This document shows positions 15,916-25,700 of a stretch of 64,000 nt of DNA, in pieces. The translations under genes were made by a program, and so were the position numbers. The stretch's first letter is position 1. Every line of letters begins with the position of its first letter. Source of the DNA: an uncultured Agathobacter sp. (lineage in GTDB: Bacteria; Bacillota; Clostridia; Lachnospirales; Lachnospiraceae); assembly GCA_945910395.1 (NCBI GenBank), contig CAMDYX010000003.1, positions 1-64,000 of the forward strand, in the 5' to 3' direction. Under the pieces are notes generated by a model that worked only from the letters and a program-made list of their open reading frames with translations, did not search any database and was not told where the DNA came from.

Positions 15916-18597
15916 ATGGGAATTGTTGTCAACTTATCATTGATTATTCTTGGAACCATTGCATTTGTTTTGGGAATAAGCTACTTTATACGGGAAAAAA
16001 ATCATACCTCCCTTCGAGTGCTGATTCTGATGCTTGGGATTTTTGCGACCATATGGTGCTTTGGATATGCGTTTATGGGAATGACCGGCAATACCTCCTT
16101 TGCTATTATCGGACGTAATTTCGGTCTCTTTGGTGTTATTGCCTTTATGGTGACGGAAACCGCATTTTTGATTATCGAGGTGGGGCTTCCGAAGCTCGTC
16201 CTTAAGACACTGCTTCCCGTTACTGTTTTAATTGCGGCCATTGACTTTGTTTTCTATTCCAACATCAATAATCTGATATTCATCCGTTATCAGGAGCGCA
16301 CCTGCTACTATGCCCGTTCTACTCCTGCCCGGAGTTTTCACGAATTTTTCATTATCTTTTTATTTGTTTCCATGCTTTCCATAGGTATTTACTGGTTAAG
16401 GAAGGTGCGGCTTCGCCGGGAAAAGGACATTGTTTTCCTGCTGATTGTCGCCAACCTTTCCATCGCGGTTGCGTCTCTTCCCGATACGATTCTTCCGCTT
16501 TTAAACCTCCCATCCTTCCCCGCTTCCTGCTACGGATGCTTTATCGCCTTTTTTACGGTGTGGTTTGTGTGCAACAAGTTTAATGCCTTCAGTATTTCTG
16601 TCCAGAATTTCAGTTCCTATATTTACAAAAATGTAGATGCCGTCATTCTGTTATTTGATCCATACAACAAGCTCTCCGTGGCCAATGAACCGGCCCATCG
16701 TTTTCTTTCCTTTGACAGGGTAAACGGTCAGTCCATCTCAGAGCTGTTTGAGATTTCTTCCGCAGATGCCGATACATTATTCCAAACGGCAAAAGAAGAA
16801 GCCGAATCCTCCCACAGCTTTCGGCTGGTTGCCAGGAATAACGGAGCCATCTGTTCCCTGACCTTAAATCAGATCAAGGATAAATACGGCGAGACCTACG
16901 GAACCATCTGTTTTGTTTACGATTTAAGCCGCGAAGAAGCCATGCTCCGTGAAGTCTCTGAGATGAAGGAAAAGCTTCAGGAGGAGCTTTCCGAGAAAAC
17001 ACGGCAGGTAGAAAGGCTTACCCTGCAGGCAATTTCCACCATCGCAAATACCATCGACGCAAAGGACACTTATACCAAGGGACATTCCATCCGGGTTGCA
17101 GAGTACAGCGCCCAGCTGGCAGAAGCCCTCGGTTACAGTGAGGATGTTGTTCAGAATATAAAGTACATCGCACTTCTTCATGATATCGGAAAAATCGGTG
17201 TACCCGATAATGTACTGAATAAACCTGGAAAGCTGACAGATCTGGAATTTGAGCTTATCAAATCCCACACTACCATCGGCGGGGAGATCTTAAAGGATAT
17301 TACCCTGATTCCGGATGTTGCAATCGGCGCAAAATACCATCACGAGCGATATAACGGAAAAGGATACCCTACCGGCCTAAAGGGAACGGATATTCCCGAT
17401 ATTGCACGAATCATCTGCATCGCAGACTCCTATGATGCCATGAACAGCAAGCGCGTCTATCGAAACAGCCTGTCCCGGGAGGTCATCCGGGAGGAGCTTA
17501 TAAAAGGGAAAGGCACCCAGTTCGATCCGACTTTTGTAACCAAATTCATCGAACTGTTTGATGCCGGACTCCTTTTGGACAATCCCTCCGATGCAACGGC
17601 CTCTGAAACCATCATGGATGAAAGCTCACGTTTATTGGAGCATATCATAGAAAATATTGAAAATGAAAAGCAGAAGAGCTCCGAAAGAGACTCTCTTACC
17701 GGTCTTTATAACCGTTCCGCGGGAGAGCCCCTTATTGCTACTGCCATGGCACTGGCCCCCGGTTGTCTTGCCTTTATTGATCTGGATAACTTAAAGCCCA
17801 TCAACGACCAGTTTGGTCATCTGGCCGGGGATCATGCGCTTGTTACGGTGGCAGATGTGCTTCGCAAAAACAATCACAATGCCATCATTGTGCGAATCGG
17901 CGGAGATGAATTCTTATATTACATGAAAAACGTGACAGAAAAGGATGCCCAGGCCACGATAGAAGGAATTCTCCATTCCTTCCGAAGTAAGAAGGAGAAC
18001 GATCCGATTCTGGCAAAAGCTTCCTTGTCCATCGGATTATGTCTTTCTACTGTAAGTGATACCTACAATGATATTTATAAGAAAGCGGACAAGGCTCTTT
18101 ACTACGTAAAGCAAAACGGAAAAGATGGTTTCTATTTCTATCACCGCTCGGTAGAAACCACCAGCCGTATGAACGCCGTGGATCTTCGCCGTCTGGTGGA
18201 TGCCATTGCAAAGCAGGGAAATTACGAGGGTTCTCTGGGCGTGGAATATCGAACCTTTGCGAAAATATACGATTTCATCAACAATCTTGTGGATCGCTAT
18301 CAGCATAGCCTAAAGCTTATCATGATCACCTTAGAGCCCTCTGCTGACGCAACTCTTACATTGGAGCACCACGAGGAAGCCATGTCCGCCATGGAGCGGG
18401 CCATCAAAAGCTCCCTTCGCAACGTTGATGTAAACACCCGCTTCAGCAGCGAGCAGTTTTTGGTTATTTTGATCAATGCGGAAAGCGCATCGGTTCAGAT
18501 GATCGTTACAAGAATCTTCAATCAGTTTTATAAAAACTATACACATAACAATATTGTCGCAAGCTATGATGTGGCTGATATCAAAGGGGAAGAATAA
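15916..18597 (+). CDS. 7TM-PAS-HD-GYP-GGDEF cyclic-di-GMP protein
   Basis: The protein has 893 residues from the ATG at 15916 (ACGGAG upstream; the ATG at 15889 has no site). Order: seven-helix membrane sensor (about 1-220), PAS-like (about 230-345), coiled coil, HD-GYP (about 370-560; HDIGKIGVPD and HHERYNGKGYP intact), GGDEF (about 590-735; RIGGDEF intact), then a further domain of about 140 residues. That last domain has the rhythm of a GGDEF fold, but its active loop reads FSSEQF, so it looks like a degenerate second GGDEF. The protein could both make and break cyclic-di-GMP. The next gene overlaps it by one base (TAATG) and is also a GGDEF protein. Confidence 0.9.
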   Translation: MGIVVNLSLIILGTIAFVLGISYFIREKNHTSLRVLILMLGIFATIWCFGYAFMGMTGNTSFAIIGRNFGLFGVIAFMVTETAFLIIEVGLPKLVLKTLLPVTVLIAAIDFVFYSNINNLIFIRYQERTCYYARSTPARSFHEFFIIFLFVSMLSIGIYWLRKVRLRREKDIVFLLIVANLSIAVASLPDTILPLLNLPSFPASCYGCFIAFFTVWFVCNKFNAFSISVQNFSSYIYKNVDAVILLFDPYNKLSVANEPAHRFLSFDRVNGQSISELFEISSADADTLFQTAKEEAESSHSFRLVARNNGAICSLTLNQIKDKYGETYGTICFVYDLSREEAMLREVSEMKEKLQEELSEKTRQVERLTLQAISTIANTIDAKDTYTKGHSIRVAEYSAQLAEALGYSEDVVQNIKYIALLHDIGKIGVPDNVLNKPGKLTDLEFELIKSHTTIGGEILKDITLIPDVAIGAKYHHERYNGKGYPTGLKGTDIPDIARIICIADSYDAMNSKRVYRNSLSREVIREELIKGKGTQFDPTFVTKFIELFDAGLLLDNPSDATASETIMDESSRLLEHIIENIENEKQKSSERDSLTGLYNRSAGEPLIATAMALAPGCLAFIDLDNLKPINDQFGHLAGDHALVTVADVLRKNNHNAIIVRIGGDEFLYYMKNVTEKDAQATIEGILHSFRSKKENDPILAKASLSIGLCLSTVSDTYNDIYKKADKALYYVKQNGKDGFYFYHRSVETTSRMNAVDLRRLVDAIAKQGNYEGSLGVEYRTFAKIYDFINNLVDRYQHSLKLIMITLEPSADATLTLEHHEEAMSAMERAIKSSLRNVDVNTRFSSEQFLVILINAESASVQMIVTRIFNQFYKNYTHNNIVASYDVADIKGEE

Positions 18598-20519
18598 TGT
18601 ATCATAAAAAAAAGCTGGCGTTATTTATATCACACATTTATGGGGAATATCAGAACAATCTGTGTCAGGGAGTCATCCATAAGTCCGCGGAATACGGATA
18701 TCAGGTGGAGGTATATGCATCGAATGATGGGGAAGATCTTGGTAATTACGGCATCGGAGAAGAGACTCTCCTGCTTGTTCCGAATTTTGGGGATTTTGAT
18801 GGTGTGATTTTTGCCTCCAGTACATACTCAGATATTAAGATACGCAATCAGGTATGCGAGCTGTTGAAAAAGCAGGAGCTTCCGATTGTGGAGATCTGTG
18901 AATATCAGCCGACATTTCCTGCTCTTTCCTTGGAAAACAATCTGACCACAGGAACGCTTACCGAGCATTTGATCCTGGCACACGGCTGCAGGCGGCTCTG
19001 CTTTCTGGGGTGCCGGAATGAGCTTTTCTTTTCAGATAGACGCCAGAAGGCCTTCGAGGATACCCTAAACAGACATTCTCTTTGCTTTGACGAGCAGGAT
19101 ATCTATCTGTGCAACGACACGGAAGAGGATTTTGTAAATGCTCTTAATTACTTTAGCGAAAACGGCACAAGGAAATTTGATGGCGTTGTCTGCTACAATG
19201 ACCGCGTTGCCATCGGCTTCTGGCTTGCCGCCCACGAAATGGGCTACGAGATTCCGAAGGATTTTGCAATTGTGGGCTGCGATTGCCTGAAGGAAGGTCA
19301 GAATATAGACCCTCCACTTACCACGGTAACCTTCCCAACCTATCAGCTTGGAACCGCTGCATGTGATTTTCTTGTTGATCTGATAAACGGGAAATCAGCC
19401 AAGAATCGGACTGTATTTGCGGAGCCTGTCTATGCGGGGTCCTGTGGCTGCATCTGCCATAAGGATACGCCTTCCTTCATTTACAGCCGCTCCCTACATA
19501 AACGCATTGCTATCTTGGAGAATTCCATGTTTACATCCATGCGGATGTCTGCGGATTTTTCTCACATCACGGATATTGATGAGGGAATGGATCTTCTGGA
19601 ACAGTATGTCCGCGCCATAAATGACTGCAAGGAGTTCTATCTGTGCCTTTACGCAAACTGGGACACCCTTTCTTCCCACGTGCTGGAGCTTACCGGTTCT
19701 TCCGGCGAGAATGCAGATACTGCCGATGATCATTCGGTTCTTTTAAAGCTTGCTCTAAAGGATGGAAAGCGTTTGCCGGAATGTACCTTTAAGAAGACTT
19801 CTCTTCTCCCTGAATTTTTGCAGAAGACTTCCACATCCTCCTACATTGTCTCTCCACTGTATTTTGAGGATCGCGCCTTTGGATATCTTGCCTTCTCCTT
19901 TAGGGACAATCAGGTAAATTATGATTTCAAGTTTGTGGAATGGATTATGAATATTACACAGTTCCTTGAAAATATTCGTCAGGTCAAGCATACCCGGGTA
20001 CTTACCGAGCATTTGGAGGACATCTACATGAAGGATGTCTTGACAGGATTGTATAATCACCACGGCTTTGACCATTACAAGGAAAAGCTCCTCGCTTCGG
20101 CTGCGGAAGGGGATTTCATCTTTGCCATGCTTTTTGATCTCGACTGCCTTAAGGTGATCAATGATAGCTTTGGACATAAGGAGGGAGACTTCGCTCTTCG
20201 GGGTATCAGTCAGGCCCTTCGGCAGGCCGGCTCAGAGGGTGACATTTTTGCCCGGTTCAGCGGGGATGAATTCTTCTGTTTACTGAAGGGAAAGAACGAG
20301 CAGACCGCAAAGGATTTCATTCTTAAGGTCAACAGCTATCTGGAGAGCTACAACCGCTTAAGCAGTAAGCCATATAACATATCGGCAAGCGGAGGCTATG
20401 CCTTCGCACCCTATACTCCTGATATGCAGTCTGCAGACATCGATGCTCTTTTTGCGGAAGCAGACAAGCAGATGTATACCAATAAAAAGTCAAAAGTAAA
20501 GGAAGTGCTGCGTGAGTAA
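18597..20519 (+). CDS. LacI-type ligand-binding domain fused to GGDEF
   Basis: The protein has 640 residues. The first 290 match the periplasmic-binding-protein fold of LacI/XylR regulators (for example CNDTEEDF, GVVCYNDRVAIGFW, VGCDCLKEGQNIDPPLTTV) but lack the DNA-binding headpiece and any export signal. A GAF-like stretch (about 305-460) follows, then a GGDEF domain (about 470-640) with RFSGDEF, a tolerated variant. It should therefore be a soluble diguanylate cyclase switched by a sugar-like ligand. It is coupled to the HD-GYP protein upstream through a one-base overlap, suggesting paired control of the same pool. Confidence 0.88.
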   Translation: MYHKKKLALFISHIYGEYQNNLCQGVIHKSAEYGYQVEVYASNDGEDLGNYGIGEETLLLVPNFGDFDGVIFASSTYSDIKIRNQVCELLKKQELPIVEICEYQPTFPALSLENNLTTGTLTEHLILAHGCRRLCFLGCRNELFFSDRRQKAFEDTLNRHSLCFDEQDIYLCNDTEEDFVNALNYFSENGTRKFDGVVCYNDRVAIGFWLAAHEMGYEIPKDFAIVGCDCLKEGQNIDPPLTTVTFPTYQLGTAACDFLVDLINGKSAKNRTVFAEPVYAGSCGCICHKDTPSFIYSRSLHKRIAILENSMFTSMRMSADFSHITDIDEGMDLLEQYVRAINDCKEFYLCLYANWDTLSSHVLELTGSSGENADTADDHSVLLKLALKDGKRLPECTFKKTSLLPEFLQKTSTSSYIVSPLYFEDRAFGYLAFSFRDNQVNYDFKFVEWIMNITQFLENIRQVKHTRVLTEHLEDIYMKDVLTGLYNHHGFDHYKEKLLASAAEGDFIFAMLFDLDCLKVINDSFGHKEGDFALRGISQALRQAGSEGDIFARFSGDEFFCLLKGKNEQTAKDFILKVNSYLESYNRLSSKPYNISASGGYAFAPYTPDMQSADIDALFAEADKQMYTNKKSKVKEVLRE

Positions 20520-20536
20520 GGCAGCACTTCCTTTTT
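20501..20536. terminator. bidirectional intrinsic terminator
   Basis: GGAAGTGCTGC / GCAGCACTTCC, an 11-bp perfect stem, is followed by TTTTT on the plus strand and a T-rich run on the minus strand. It serves both convergent operons and includes the stop of the GGDEF gene. Confidence 0.85.
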
Positions 20537-22004
20537 ATTCATGTCTCATATTCTTTCTGTACTCGCTTGGGGATACCCCGCAGCTACTTTTGAAGATTTT
20601 CATAAAATTTTTCTCGTTGTCGTATCCAACCTCCCTGCTGATTTCAATCACCCGCATATCGGTTTCTGCAAGAAGCTGCTTTGCTTTCCGGATACGGATA
20701 TCCTTTAAGTAATTCACAAAATTACTGCCGGTATATTGCTTAAATGCGAAGGAAAACATGGAATAATTCATGGAGATGTAATTGGAAACCACAGCCATAT
20801 TCAAATCCTTATTATAATTTTCCTGCACATATTCTACCGCCTTTTTCATCTTCTGCTGATTGCGGTTATTGTCCTGGGTATCATTGATCTGCTCATGGAG
20901 GGCAATGATCCAGTCCATAAGCTCATCCCGATAGGCCTCGATGTCCGGATACCCTAAGACCTCTTTGTACTTCTCCAAGCTCCTTCGCTGTTCATCGGTG
21001 ACGATGTTGCGGTAGATTTTTCCGACCTCCCCGATAAATAAACGAAGCTCACAGATGAAGTCCCAAAGCGGAATGTGTTCCATCCTAGCCTCGGAGAATA
21101 TCCGATCCCATTGTTCTAACAGTTCTGTGGTCTTTTCTGTTCCAATCAGCTGCATCCGCTGCATGCGAGCCTGCTCCGATAATAATTTCGCCGCATTCTC
21201 AATCAGTCCCTGTGGAATTTTGGTATCCAGAGTCTCTTCATAGCTCACCGGCTTCATCCGCACAAAGGCACACCTTCTGGCAATGCCTGCTTCCTGGTAG
21301 GCCTCCTTTAGTTCTTCAAAGCCATGATGTATGCTGCTGATTCCCACAGCCTTTTCCGGAAGCTCACTCTTTAAAAAGGCACCTACACTTTGGGCATCTA
21401 CAATACAGATACTGCCTTCACAGACATCTGTAAATTCTGTGATGGCTTCATTTTCTTCGATTTCCACATTTGCCTCATATTGACAGATGACATATCCCTC
21501 CGGGTAAAAGGTACCTGCGTGCTTCTGCTTTAGTAAGGCAATTTCGGCTTCGCTGGTTTTTGAATTTAGCAGCAGATATTTGATCTGCTGTCTTCCGATC
21601 TTTCGATCCACAACATGCTCATTTTTTTGGCTGGTAATTTTCTCGTCCAATTTTTTTAGGACTTCCACAATTTTCTCTCGTTCCACCGGCTTTAAGATAT
21701 ATTCCTGCACGCCATTCCTTAGCATTTCCACCGCATAGGAAAAGTCATCATACCCACTGACAGCAACCATATATGGCTTGTGCTCCAGTTCCTGAACCCT
21801 TTTTACCAGTTCAATTCCATCCATCTTCGGCATGCGGATATCCGTAAACATGACATCCACCTGCTGGTTTTTTAAGGTTTCCAATGCATCCTCTCCATTA
21901 GAGCATTCCAGAATCGTATCAATGGGTACACCGCTTCTTTGTACCATCACACGAATTCCCTGCCGGATTAACTTTTCATCTTCTACAATCAATAATGTCT
22001 TCAT
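20535..22004 (-). CDS. YesN-type response regulator (receiver + AraC)
   Basis: The protein has 489 residues from the ATG at 22004, which overlaps the kinase stop (ATGA); longer upstream frames run through the kinase gene in another frame and are spurious. The receiver domain has Glu8-Asp9, phospho-acceptor Asp55 (FTDIRMPKMDG) and Lys in LKPVERE. A middle region with no clear motif follows, then a C-terminal AraC/XylS helix-turn-helix pair (about 390-489, NYSMFSFAFKQYTG and GYDNEKNFMKIFK). These regulators activate nearby carbohydrate genes, here most likely the importer and phosphorylases upstream. Confidence 0.92.
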   Translation of the reverse strand: MKTLLIVEDEKLIRQGIRVMVQRSGVPIDTILECSNGEDALETLKNQQVDVMFTDIRMPKMDGIELVKRVQELEHKPYMVAVSGYDDFSYAVEMLRNGVQEYILKPVEREKIVEVLKKLDEKITSQKNEHVVDRKIGRQQIKYLLLNSKTSEAEIALLKQKHAGTFYPEGYVICQYEANVEIEENEAITEFTDVCEGSICIVDAQSVGAFLKSELPEKAVGISSIHHGFEELKEAYQEAGIARRCAFVRMKPVSYEETLDTKIPQGLIENAAKLLSEQARMQRMQLIGTEKTTELLEQWDRIFSEARMEHIPLWDFICELRLFIGEVGKIYRNIVTDEQRRSLEKYKEVLGYPDIEAYRDELMDWIIALHEQINDTQDNNRNQQKMKKAVEYVQENYNKDLNMAVVSNYISMNYSMFSFAFKQYTGSNFVNYLKDIRIRKAKQLLAETDMRVIEISREVGYDNEKNFMKIFKSSCGVSPSEYRKNMRHE

Positions 22005-23809
22005 ATGACTCTGTCCCTCATAGTATTGCGTGGTAATCGAATTGCAACTTTCGTATAACAACCCTCTTTGGAGGCAATCATAAGACCGTACTTCGCTCCA
22101 AAGGCCATCTGGATACGGTCCTGCACATTTTTCAGTCCGATACCGTTTCCTTTTCCGCCATTTGCATCTACTTTTCCTGCCAGCTTCGTCCGAAGCTTTT
22201 CTAACTGCTCCTCCGTCATACCACATCCTGCATCCGTAATTTCTACAATACACACTTCCGCTTCCATCCAGCCCTTAATGTAGATGGTGGTATCCTCGGA
22301 AAGAGGCTCAATGCCATGTAGTATGGCATTTTCCACAATAGGCTGCAGGGACATCTTCGGAATTTCCTGATCCATGAGAATATCCGGAAGCTGTAACGAC
22401 AGAAATACTTTAAAATCATATCGTAAATTCATAAGTGCCACATAATTCCGTATGTATTCCAGCTCATCCTCCAGCTTTACATTCCCGGATGCCCATTTCA
22501 TGCTGTAGCGGAGTAATTTTCCCAGAGAGGTAATGGCATCGGAGATCTCAAATTTCCCGTCGATTTCTGCCATCATTTTAATGGTCTCCAGCACATTGTA
22601 AATAAAATGTGCGTTGATCTGATTCTGAAGAGCACGAATCTGGGAGTTTTTCGCTAACACCTCCCTGGCGATATTCTCTTCCATCAGCTTTTGAATGCGC
22701 TCCAGCATGGTATTTAGCTGTTCTGCAAGCTCTCCCATCTCATCATAGCTTTGCACCGAGATCCTTGCCGACAGATTTCCATCCTGCACCTCATAAATCG
22801 TATCCAATATGGTATAGAACTGACGCAGCATCTGCATGATGATCCGGTTGATTAAAAAGGATAATCCGATCAAGACCAGAATCATCACGAGAATAAAAAC
22901 GGTTCTCGAACGATATACCGACTGTACCGCCTCCGTGATATCCTGGGTTTCCACGAGAGTGACTCCCATGTTGGGAACCTCAAGATAACTGATGACATAT
23001 TTGTTTTTCCCCACCTTCCGGTATAAGGTATTGGTATCATCGGTATGATTTTCGACATATTCTACAATATTCGGAGCGATGGAATCTGCATCCTCCGGCC
23101 GGTTGCTTCCATATAGCAGATTTCCTTTTGCATCAATCAGAAAGCTCCACTCCCCGGCATGTTCTTCGTACAGCCCCGGAAACATCGTCTCCATTTTCAT
23201 GTTTGCCTCGATGACTCCAAGGGTTCCGTTCTGAAAATCCTCTATGCTTGTAACAAGTCCCACCAGGGCATCCTCCTGATTGACAATCAGGGAAGAATAG
23301 GTGGTATCATAATATCCAAAATGCCATCCGGTAATACACTGTTCCTTGGCCCATTCCAAATGATACATTCGTGCATTGTTATATAAAATGGGCATCATCT
23401 CCTGCACATTGTTATTCTCTGCATAAATACGGACGGAATATAAAAGCGGATTATTGTTCACCAGTCGTTCCAGATTCTTGATATCGTTCTGCTGAAACTC
23501 CAAAAGCTCCTGAGTGGTCAGTTCTTGCTCATTTTTTGCCCGAATCAGAATCTGTTTCATCTGTTCATCGGCAAGAAAAAACTGCGTAGACATGCTAAGA
23601 GAATCCATTCCGGTGGACACATGGTTCTCACTCTGATTCATTTTATATTCCATATACCGCATATGTTCATCTACAACATTTTTCTCCATGTTGTAAAATA
23701 GTACCCCGGCGAGAAACGCAATGGGAATTACCGTAATTAAAATGGTAAGCCCGGTAAATTTGGTATTCAGTTTTATTCTGTCAAAACGCTGCTTAAACTT
23801 CTTTCTCAT
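22001..23809 (-). CDS. YesM-type sensor histidine kinase
   Basis: The protein has 602 residues: a transmembrane helix (about 18-38), a large outside dCache-like sensor, a second helix (about 300-322), HAMP (about 325-375), and a LytS/YesM kinase core with the phospho-acceptor His in NAHFIYN (about 401). The ATP-binding N and G boxes are visible in IVENAILHGIEP and GKGNGIGLKNV. It overlaps the binding-protein gene upstream and the regulator downstream by 4 bases each, so the three are made as one set. Confidence 0.93.
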   Translation of the reverse strand: MRKKFKQRFDRIKLNTKFTGLTILITVIPIAFLAGVLFYNMEKNVVDEHMRYMEYKMNQSENHVSTGMDSLSMSTQFFLADEQMKQILIRAKNEQELTTQELLEFQQNDIKNLERLVNNNPLLYSVRIYAENNNVQEMMPILYNNARMYHLEWAKEQCITGWHFGYYDTTYSSLIVNQEDALVGLVTSIEDFQNGTLGVIEANMKMETMFPGLYEEHAGEWSFLIDAKGNLLYGSNRPEDADSIAPNIVEYVENHTDDTNTLYRKVGKNKYVISYLEVPNMGVTLVETQDITEAVQSVYRSRTVFILVMILVLIGLSFLINRIIMQMLRQFYTILDTIYEVQDGNLSARISVQSYDEMGELAEQLNTMLERIQKLMEENIAREVLAKNSQIRALQNQINAHFIYNVLETIKMMAEIDGKFEISDAITSLGKLLRYSMKWASGNVKLEDELEYIRNYVALMNLRYDFKVFLSLQLPDILMDQEIPKMSLQPIVENAILHGIEPLSEDTTIYIKGWMEAEVCIVEITDAGCGMTEEQLEKLRTKLAGKVDANGGKGNGIGLKNVQDRIQMAFGAKYGLMIASKEGCYTKVAIRLPRNTMRDRVI

Positions 23810-25437
23810 TCGTCCATTCCAAGCTTTTGCTTATTCTCGTTCATGAGTCTTGTGTACTCTTCCATCATTCGGTCAAAATCCAGATTTACCCGTTGTTTCT
23901 TAAAGTTCTCTACAATTTCATCAAATTCCTCATCCGATTCTGCCAGAAGAAGCTTCTTTAGTGTCATTCCCCAAAGCTTATCCAGCCTTGTCTTTTTCTC
24001 CGCCAGCTCTAGGGAATCCATATTATGCAGTTCATACTGTCCCAGATATCTGGTATAAGGATAGGTCCACTCTGCCATCTGTTTTAGTGGTTCTTCCAAG
24101 CCTACGTTCCACTGCTGCTGCATGACATTGTTCTGCAGCATCCAGTAAGCATCATCCGCTCCGTACATCTGATCATAGGTCATTCGGTCCGTATTTAAGA
24201 TTTGCTTTACCTCCTCCTTTACTACGACCTGTCCGTCAATGATATCATAAGTAATCCCTTCTACCCCAAGATAGGTAATCATCTGCCCGTGCTCACTCAT
24301 CAGATAGTCCAAAAACTCAATGGCACGGTCCGGTCTTTTGCAGTTTTTGGAGATGAGAGTTATCGTCCATCCTGTGATTCCCGTAGAGGGAAGCTCCGGG
24401 TCATCTCCCTTTGAATTCTTTGGTCCGTCAACAGCAATATATATACTATTCGGATCCCTGTCATAAAGAATTTTCTGCTGATCTGCCATATCCGTCCTCT
24501 GATACAGCATGCAAAAATACCTGCCCTTGGCAAGCTTCTCGCTCATCTGGGTTCTGGTATCTACAAAGATATCCGGTGCAAGGCATCCCTCTTCTCCCAG
24601 TGCCCGAAAAACCTTCAGCCATTCCAGATATTCCGGATCTGTATTCCGGTCATAAAATTTACCATCCACCTCATGGGGAATTGCAAGAAAATTCTGCAGA
24701 TACTGGTCAAAGGATACGCATCCTTCTTCATTAAATACATGGGCGCCGATGGGAATGAGGGGCTCTCCGTCGATTTCCGGGAACATCTCCTTCGCCTTTA
24801 AGACAGCTTTATAAAACCCTTCCTTGGTGGTCATGTCCGGACTTCCGATAGCCTCATAGATATCCTTTCGCACCAGAAATGTCTGGTTCGCCGGAATGTT
24901 GTCATAGGTTTCCAGATCCGTCGGTGTGTAAGAGGAATTCGGATATCCATAGATATTTCCGTCCTCCTGGGTATACCACCGGACTACCTCCGGGTCGCTG
25001 ACCTCGTAAAAATAGGGATCATATTCGTCCGCCAGCTCATTTAAAGCATAAACCATCTCTTTGGATATCATCTCACTTACCTGAGTCTCCCACCAGCCCA
25101 GAGTAATAATGTCCGGCAGGGAATCCGACGCAATAAGGGAATCCAGCTTTTCCTGTTCGTTTCCAAGTGGAGTTATAAAATTTACGCTTACACCGGTCTC
25201 CTCCGTAATGGTATCGGAAACCAGATTTCCTCCCCAGCTTGTTACAAACCAGGAATAGTTGACATACCAGTCTAAGGTAACCTCATCATCTGCATGCAAC
25301 ATCCACCCCGGCATGTCCTCTATGACAGTCTCTGTCTTCATTGTCTGCTCTGTTTTTTTTGCACAGCCTGAAACTGCAGGTATTCCCCCAACAAAAAGTA
25401 CTATAACAAGCGCAAATGCCATGATTTTTCGTCTCAT
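23806..25437 (-). CDS. solute-binding lipoprotein coupled to the YesM/YesN pair
   Basis: The protein has 543 residues, with a lipoprotein signal peptide and lipobox VSGC (Cys25), then a family-1 type sugar-binding fold of the larger LplA type. Its stop overlaps the kinase start by 4 bases. It has no permease of its own directly beside it, and the importer at 25701-28983 has another binding protein. It may deliver ligand to the kinase sensor or be an alternative receptor for the importer. Confidence 0.85.
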   Translation of the reverse strand: MRRKIMAFALVIVLFVGGIPAVSGCAKKTEQTMKTETVIEDMPGWMLHADDEVTLDWYVNYSWFVTSWGGNLVSDTITEETGVSVNFITPLGNEQEKLDSLIASDSLPDIITLGWWETQVSEMISKEMVYALNELADEYDPYFYEVSDPEVVRWYTQEDGNIYGYPNSSYTPTDLETYDNIPANQTFLVRKDIYEAIGSPDMTTKEGFYKAVLKAKEMFPEIDGEPLIPIGAHVFNEEGCVSFDQYLQNFLAIPHEVDGKFYDRNTDPEYLEWLKVFRALGEEGCLAPDIFVDTRTQMSEKLAKGRYFCMLYQRTDMADQQKILYDRDPNSIYIAVDGPKNSKGDDPELPSTGITGWTITLISKNCKRPDRAIEFLDYLMSEHGQMITYLGVEGITYDIIDGQVVVKEEVKQILNTDRMTYDQMYGADDAYWMLQNNVMQQQWNVGLEEPLKQMAEWTYPYTRYLGQYELHNMDSLELAEKKTRLDKLWGMTLKKLLLAESDEEFDEIVENFKKQRVNLDFDRMMEEYTRLMNENKQKLGMDE

Positions 25438-25475
25438 TTTTTATCCTTTCTGCTTCCCCATTCCTTCTAAATATC

Positions 25476-25579
25476 TCCCTTTTCGGAAAAGTGTTCCCGA
25501 GAATGAATTTTACAAACGAGAGTGGGTTCTGATTCAAATATGCAAATTCATTCTTTGAAATACTTTTCTGAAACGGGAT
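25476..25579. repeat. F1 palindromic repeat, copy D (internally deleted)
   Basis: The left arm (CCTTTTCGGAAAAGTGTTCC, then GAATGAATTTT) joins directly to the core-right part (ACAAACGAGAGTGGGTTC). About 75 bases of core are missing between short T-runs, as expected for slippage at a hairpin base. Confidence 0.75.
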
Positions 25580-25594
25580 TTAAAAACAGTATAC

Positions 25595-25644
25595 CAAAAA
25601 AACGCACAATAAGACAATGTCTTTTCGACACTGTCTCATTATGT
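25595..25644 (-). terminator. terminator of the importer operon
   Basis: On the minus strand, a stem of about 16 bp (ATAATGAGACAGTGTC / GACATTGTCTTATTGT) is followed by GCG and a run of 8 T. Confidence 0.75.
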
Positions 25645-25700
25645 TTGCACTTATGTAGGAGAGGAAAATCTATAAATAAGAAAAATACAATCAAATTTAT

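Noticed and set aside
22005..22253. Longer N-terminus for the YesN regulator
   Set aside because: It overlaps the kinase gene in another frame, lacks a ribosome site, and the receiver domain starts at the ATG at 22004.
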